Origin: Procambarus clarkii
Lineage: Eukaryota; Arthropoda; Malacostraca; Decapoda; Cambaridae
NCBI RefSeq assembly: GCF_040958095.1
Contig: NC_091176.1
Span: 45,640,855 to 45,704,854, forward strand
DNA: 64,000 nt
Reading direction: 5' to 3'
The notes beneath the pieces are model-generated. The model searched no databases. It worked only from the letters and a program-made list of their open reading frames with translations, and was not told where the DNA came from. Below are positions 59,273-64,000 of the stretch, piece after piece. Every line of letters starts with the position of its first letter. Within the stretch, counting starts at the first letter, position 1. The translations under genes and the position numbers were made by a program.

Positions 59273-59967
59273 GATTCCCTCTTTGAGACTACATTTCAAA
59301 TTGTCCCTAACATATATGGCTACTCCACCTCCTCGTCTAATATATCTATCTGTGTGAAATAGTTTAAATCCATATATTTGATATTCAGCTAATAGTTCTC
59401 TATTTTCTACATTCATCCACGTTTCGGTAAGTGCAATAATATCTATTTTTTCTGTGCAGACAAGAGCATTTAATTCGTTAATTTTATTTCTTAGACTTCT
59501 ACTGTTAGTGTAATATACCCTAAGTGAATTGTTATTTTGCGGACCTTCTCTTTCCCTGATCGTTTTGCCAATTCCTTTCTCCCACAAACACATACTTTTA
59601 TTACCTCCTTCCTCCAAATCAATTCCCATACCTCTATCTACTAACAGTTTAAACCCAAACAAACACCTCTAACCACTTCTTCTAGCGAGTTCGCAACAGC
59701 AACAACCCCAGCTCTCGATAGATGCACCCCATCACGAGCATACATTTCATTTCTTCCATAGAAGTGTTCCCAGTTGTCTATGAAAGATATTGCATTTGAT
59801 TTGCAATATCTTTCCAGCCGGCAATTGACACCAAGTGCCCTCGATATCCATTCATTTCCCACTCCCTTTCTTGGAAGAATGCCACATATGATCGGGATTC
59901 CTCCCTTGCTCCTAACTAACTCTATGGCTGTTTTATACCTCTGTATAAAACATTACCTCTGTATATA
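59273..59967 (-). pseudogene. CR1 copy H, 5' part (ORF2 start and ORF1 C-terminus)
   Basis: Minus strand: ORF1 from the SGNH central part (GGIPIICGILPRKGVGNEWI) to DGVHLSRAGVV and the stop at 59641-59643; slippery TTTAAAC at 59653-59647; ORF2 from 59629 (MGIDLEEGGNKSMCLWEKGI, IIALTETWMN). It is truncated in ORF1 at about 59943, followed by a ~24-bp filler (TATAAAACATTACCTCTGTA) before the second ATCATTA. With copies I and J removed, ORF2 of this copy appears to have no stop. Confidence 0.88.
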
Positions 59968-61788
59968 ATCATTACCTAACCTCAGAACTTTTCATTTATC
60001 AGCATTAAACTGCATCTGCCAATCCTTCGACCATTTCAAAACCCTATCTAGATCAACTTGAAGTGATAGTGAGTCCTCCTCCGAATTAATTTCCCTACCG
60101 ATTTTCGTATCATCGGCAAATTTGCAAATGTTGCTACTCAAACCTGAATCTAAATCATTTATATATATTATAAACAACAGAGCCCTGAGGCACCCCACTT
60201 ACAACATTTTCCCACTCTGACTTGACTCCATTTATACTAACTCTCTGTTTCCTTTGGTATAGCCATGCCCTAATCCAGCTTAATATAGCACCCCCAATAC
60301 CATGAGACTCGAACTTTTTAATCAGTCTTTCATGTGGCACTGTATCAAAAGCTTTGCTAAAGTCAAGGTACACAACATCGCAATCCTTACCACTATCAAC
60401 TGCCTCAACAATGCTAGAATAAAAAGATAACAAATTTGTTAAACATGAACGGCCATTTATAAAACCATGTTGCGACTCAATTATTAATTTATGTTTTTCA
60501 AGATGAAGACGAATTTTATTTGCTATTATAGATTCGAGTAACTTTCCCACAATAGACGTTAGGCTAATTGGTCGATAGTTAGACGCAAGTGATCTATCTC
60601 CTTTCTTAAAAACTGGTATCACATTAGCAACTTTCCAAAACTCTGGCACTCTGCCTGACTCTATTGATTTATTAAATATGGTTGACAGTGGGTCACAAAG
60701 CTCCTCTTTGCATTCTTTAAGCACCCTGGCAAACACTTCATCCGGCCCTGGGGATTTGTTTGGTTTGAGTTTTACTATTTGTTTAAGAACATCCTCCCTG
60801 GTAACTGCTAAACTCGTCAACCTGTCCTCGTCCCCACCCACATAGACTTGTTCGGCTGAAGGCATATTGTTAAGTTCCACTTTAGTAAATACAGATACAA
60901 AATATTTATTAAAAATACTACTCATCTCTTCATCACTATCTGTTATTTGACCTGTCTCAGTTTTTAATGGACCTATCCTTTCCCTAGTCTTAGTACGATA
61001 TAACTGAAAAAAACCTTTAGGATTTGTCTTTGCTTGCTCTGCTATGCGAACTTCATAGTTTCTTTTTGCTTTCCTTATCTCTTTTTTAACATTTCTAACC
61101 AGTTGTACGAATTCCTGTTCTAAAGTGACCTCCCCATTTTTAATCCTTTTGTACCAAGCTCTCTTTTTACCTATAAGGTTCTTCAAATTCTTTGTTATCC
61201 ACTTTGGGTCATTGGTATTCGATCTATTCAATTTGAATGGTATACTACGTTCCTGTGCTTTGTTTAGAATATTCTTAAATTAGTTATATATTGAATCCAC
61301 ATCGAAAGCCCCAATTACGTCACCTATCGCTGGGTTCATGTCTCGCTCCAAGACCGGCCCACACCCCATACCCAAGACTTTCCAATCAATTTGACCCAAA
61401 AAATTTCTAAGGCTATTAAAATCAGCTTTTCGAAAATCTGGCACTTTAACAGAATTTTCTCCTACAGGTCTATTCCATTCTATGCTAAATCTGATTTCTT
61501 TGTGATCACTGTTCCCTAGCTCACTCCCTATTTCGATGTCATTAATTTGTGTTTCCCTGTTAGTTAACACTAAATCTAAAATATTATTTTCCCGTGTTGG
61601 TTCCTTAATGTGTTGCATAAGAAAGCAATCGTCAATTAATTCTAGAAAATCTTCTGCTTCACTATTCCCTGTTTTGTTCAACCAGTTTATTCCACTAAAA
61701 TTAAAGTCACCCATGACGTAAATACTGTTAGATCTAGATGCCCTAGATATTTCATCCCACAGATGCTTTGCTTCCATTCTGTCTAAAT
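59968..61788 (-). pseudogene. CR1 copy G, 5' part (EN-RT)
   Basis: Continues copy G upstream of 53780: KFADDTKIG, RT, linker (60155-61231) and endonuclease (61280-61788: MGDFNFSGINWLNKTGNSEA). A 12-bp deletion removes part of VLGPLLF near 60180 and a stop (TTAGTTATA) breaks the frame near 61280. It ends in LDRMEAKH at 61788, where copy K's tail begins. Confidence 0.88.
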
Positions 61789-63657
61789 TAGAACAAAAGA
61801 ACATAAGAACAAAGGTAACTGCAGAAGGCCTATTGGCCCATACGAGGCAGCTCCTATTCTATAACCACCCAATCCCATTCATATACTTGTCCAACCCGCG
61901 CTTGAAACAATCGAGGGACCCCACCTCCACCACGTTACGCGGCAATTGGTTCCACAAATCTACAACCCTGTTACTGAACCAGTATTTACCCAAGTCTTTC
62001 CTAAATCTAAACTTATCCAATTTATACCCATTGTTTCGTGTTCTGTCCTGTGTTGATACTTTTAATACCCTATTAATATCCCCCTTGTTATGTCCATTCA
62101 CCCACTTGTAAACCTCTATCATGTCGCCCCTAACTCTTCGCCTTTCCAGTGAATGCAACTTAAGCTTTGTTAATCTTTCTTCATATGAAAGATTTCTAAT
62201 TTAGGGAATTAACTTAGTCATCCTACGCTGGACACGTTCAAGTGAATTTATATCCATTCTATAATATGGCGACCAAAACTGAACTGCATAATCTAAATGG
62301 GGCCTAACTAGAGCAAGATATAGCTTGAGAACCACACCAGGTGTCTTGTTACTAACGCTGCGATTAATAAATCCAAGTGTCCGATTTGCCTTATTACGAA
62401 CATTTATGCATTGATCCTTTTGTTTTAAATTCTTACTAATCACAACTCCTAGATCCCTTTCGCAATCCGACTTCGCAATCACAACACCATCTAGCTCGTA
62501 TCTTGTAACTCTATCATAATTACCTAACCTCAGAACTTTACATTTATCAGCATTAAACTGCATCTGCCAATCCTTTGACCATTTCAAAACCCTATCTAGA
62601 TCAACTTGAAGTAATAGTGAGTCCTCCTCCGAATTAATTTCCCTACCGATTTTCGTATCATCGGCAAATTTGCAAATGTTGCTACTCAAACCAGAATCTA
62701 AATCATTTATATATATTATAAACAACAGAGGTCCCAGGACAGAGCCTTGAGGCACTCCACTTACCACATTTTCCCACTCTGACTTGACTCTATTTATACT
62801 AACTCTCAGTTTCCTTTGGAATAGCCATGCCCTAATCCAGCTTAATATAGCACCCCCAATACCATGAGACTATCTTTTTAACTATCACTATCAACTATCA
62901 ACCACTATCAGTTGATCCACTATCAACTGCCTTAACTATCCTAGAATAAAATGATAACAAATTTGTTAAACATGAATGGCCATTTATAAAACCATGTTGC
63001 GACTCAATTATTAATTTATGTTTTTCAAGATGAAGACGGATTTTATTTGCTATTATAGATTCGAGTAACTTTCCCACAATAGACGTTAGGGTAATTGGTC
63101 GACAGTTAGACGCAAGTGATCTATCTCCTTTCTTAAAAACTGATATCATATTAGCAACTTTCCAAAACTCTGGCACTCTGCCTGACTCTATTGATTTATT
63201 AAATATGGTTGACAGTGGGTCACAAAGCTCCTCTTTGCATTCTTTAAGCACCCTGGCAAACACTTCATCCGGCCCTGGGGATTTGTTTGGTTTGAGTTTT
63301 ACTATTTGTTTAAGAACATCCTCCCTGGTAACTGTAAACTCGTCATCCTGTCCTCGTCCCCACCCACATAGACTTGTTCGGCTGAAGGCATATTGTTAAG
63401 TTCCTCTTTAGTAAATACAGATACAAAATATTTATTAAAAATACTACTCATCTCTTCATCACTATCAGTTGTTTGACCTGTCTCAGTTTTTAATGGACCT
63501 ATCCTCTCCCTAGTCTTAGTACGATATAACTGAAAAAACCCTTTAGGATTTGTCTTTGCTTGCCCTGCTATGCGAACTTCATAATTTATTTTAGCTTTCC
63601 TTATCTCTTTTTTAACATTTCTAACCAGTTGTACGAATTCCTGTTCTAAAGTGACCT
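61789..63657 (-). pseudogene. CR1 copy K (5'-truncated, rearranged)
   Basis: Tail (AGAACAAAAGAACATAAGAAC), 3' UTR, C-terminus (61859-62158), a stop at 62200 (TAGGGAAT for TGGGGAAT), RT to SGVPQGS, then a scrambled patch at 62870-62935 that replaces about 70 bp of the YLDFSKAFDTV region with ACTATCAACT repeats. The linker runs to EQEFVQLV. Frameshift near 63335. Dead copy. Confidence 0.85.
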
Positions 63658-64000
63658 TATAGAGAACTATTAGCTGAATATCAGATAAATGGATTTAAAC
63701 TATTTCACACAGATAGATATATTAGACGAGGAGGGGGAGTAGCCATATATGTTAGGGACAATTTGAAATGTAGTCTCAAAGAGGGAATCAAAACTGAGCC
63801 ACACTCAGAAACTATTTGGATAGAATTATACGAAAAAGCAAATAATATTATAATAGGAGTTATATATAGGCCACCAAATTTAGACAGAATGGAAGCAAAG
63901 CATCTATGGGATGAAATATCTAGGGCATCTAGATCTAACAGTATTTACGTCATGGGTGACTTTAATTTTAGTGGAATAAACTGGTTGAACAAAACAGGGA
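63658..64000 (+). pseudogene. CR1 copy L, endonuclease segment, runs off window
   Basis: Plus strand: NRELLAEYQINGFKLFHTDR, YIRRGGGVAIYVRDNLKCSL, GVIYRPPNLDRMEAKHLWDE and MGDFNFSGINWLNKTG, open to the window end. It joins the antisense copy K directly. The 5' part is missing. Confidence 0.88.

Overview
The window is eukaryotic, repeat-dominated intergenic DNA, most likely from a decapod crustacean, and a crayfish or lobster relative is my best guess. The evidence is long (TA)n tracts, TTAGG/CCTAA pentamers (the arthropod telomere motif), several families of non-LTR retrotransposons, tRNA-derived repeats and MITEs. I find no bacterial-type operon and no convincing complete host gene, rRNA, functional tRNA or CRISPR array. 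Nearly all coding capacity belongs to transposable elements, most of it decayed. The species is an inference from sequence style.

Layout. 20-519 is an assembly gap. 520-13090 is a large inverted repeat: arms 520-4531 and 9291-13090, with a 4.8 kb spacer holding decayed I-like and CR1 elements. Each arm carries a CR1-like LINE, an AC/GT-bearing minisatellite and one possible captured host exon. 13.4-19.1 kb is AT-rich and holds (TA)n tracts, two MITEs, a tRNA-like dimer, a tRNA-derived SINE and an old satellite. 19.2-24.2 kb holds a broken Gag-like reading frame and a putative LTR, with minisatellites and a second SINE between them. 24.8-28.2 kb holds LINE copies of a second family (called J2 here) and a Helitron helicase fragment. 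29156-34691 is a satellite of about 21 near-identical 260-bp units, each carrying tRNA-like A and B boxes. 35.07-36.78 kb has three more MITEs and a foldback element. 37.2-64 kb is a pile of nested copies of one young CR1 family (3' tail TTCTTATG).

How the parts work together. The young CR1 has ORF1 (coiled coil plus SGNH/GDSL esterase) and ORF2 (AP endonuclease plus reverse transcriptase). A canonical -1 slippery heptamer TTTAAAC sits two codons before the ORF1 stop and leads into the ORF2 frame; it is identical in all four junctions in the window. Target-site duplications of 4-7 bp let the insertion order be read. The J2 LINE and two tRNA-derived SINEs share a 3' module, which suggests that the SINEs borrow the LINE machinery. 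MITEs carrying telomere-like pentamers sit inside (TA)n tracts.
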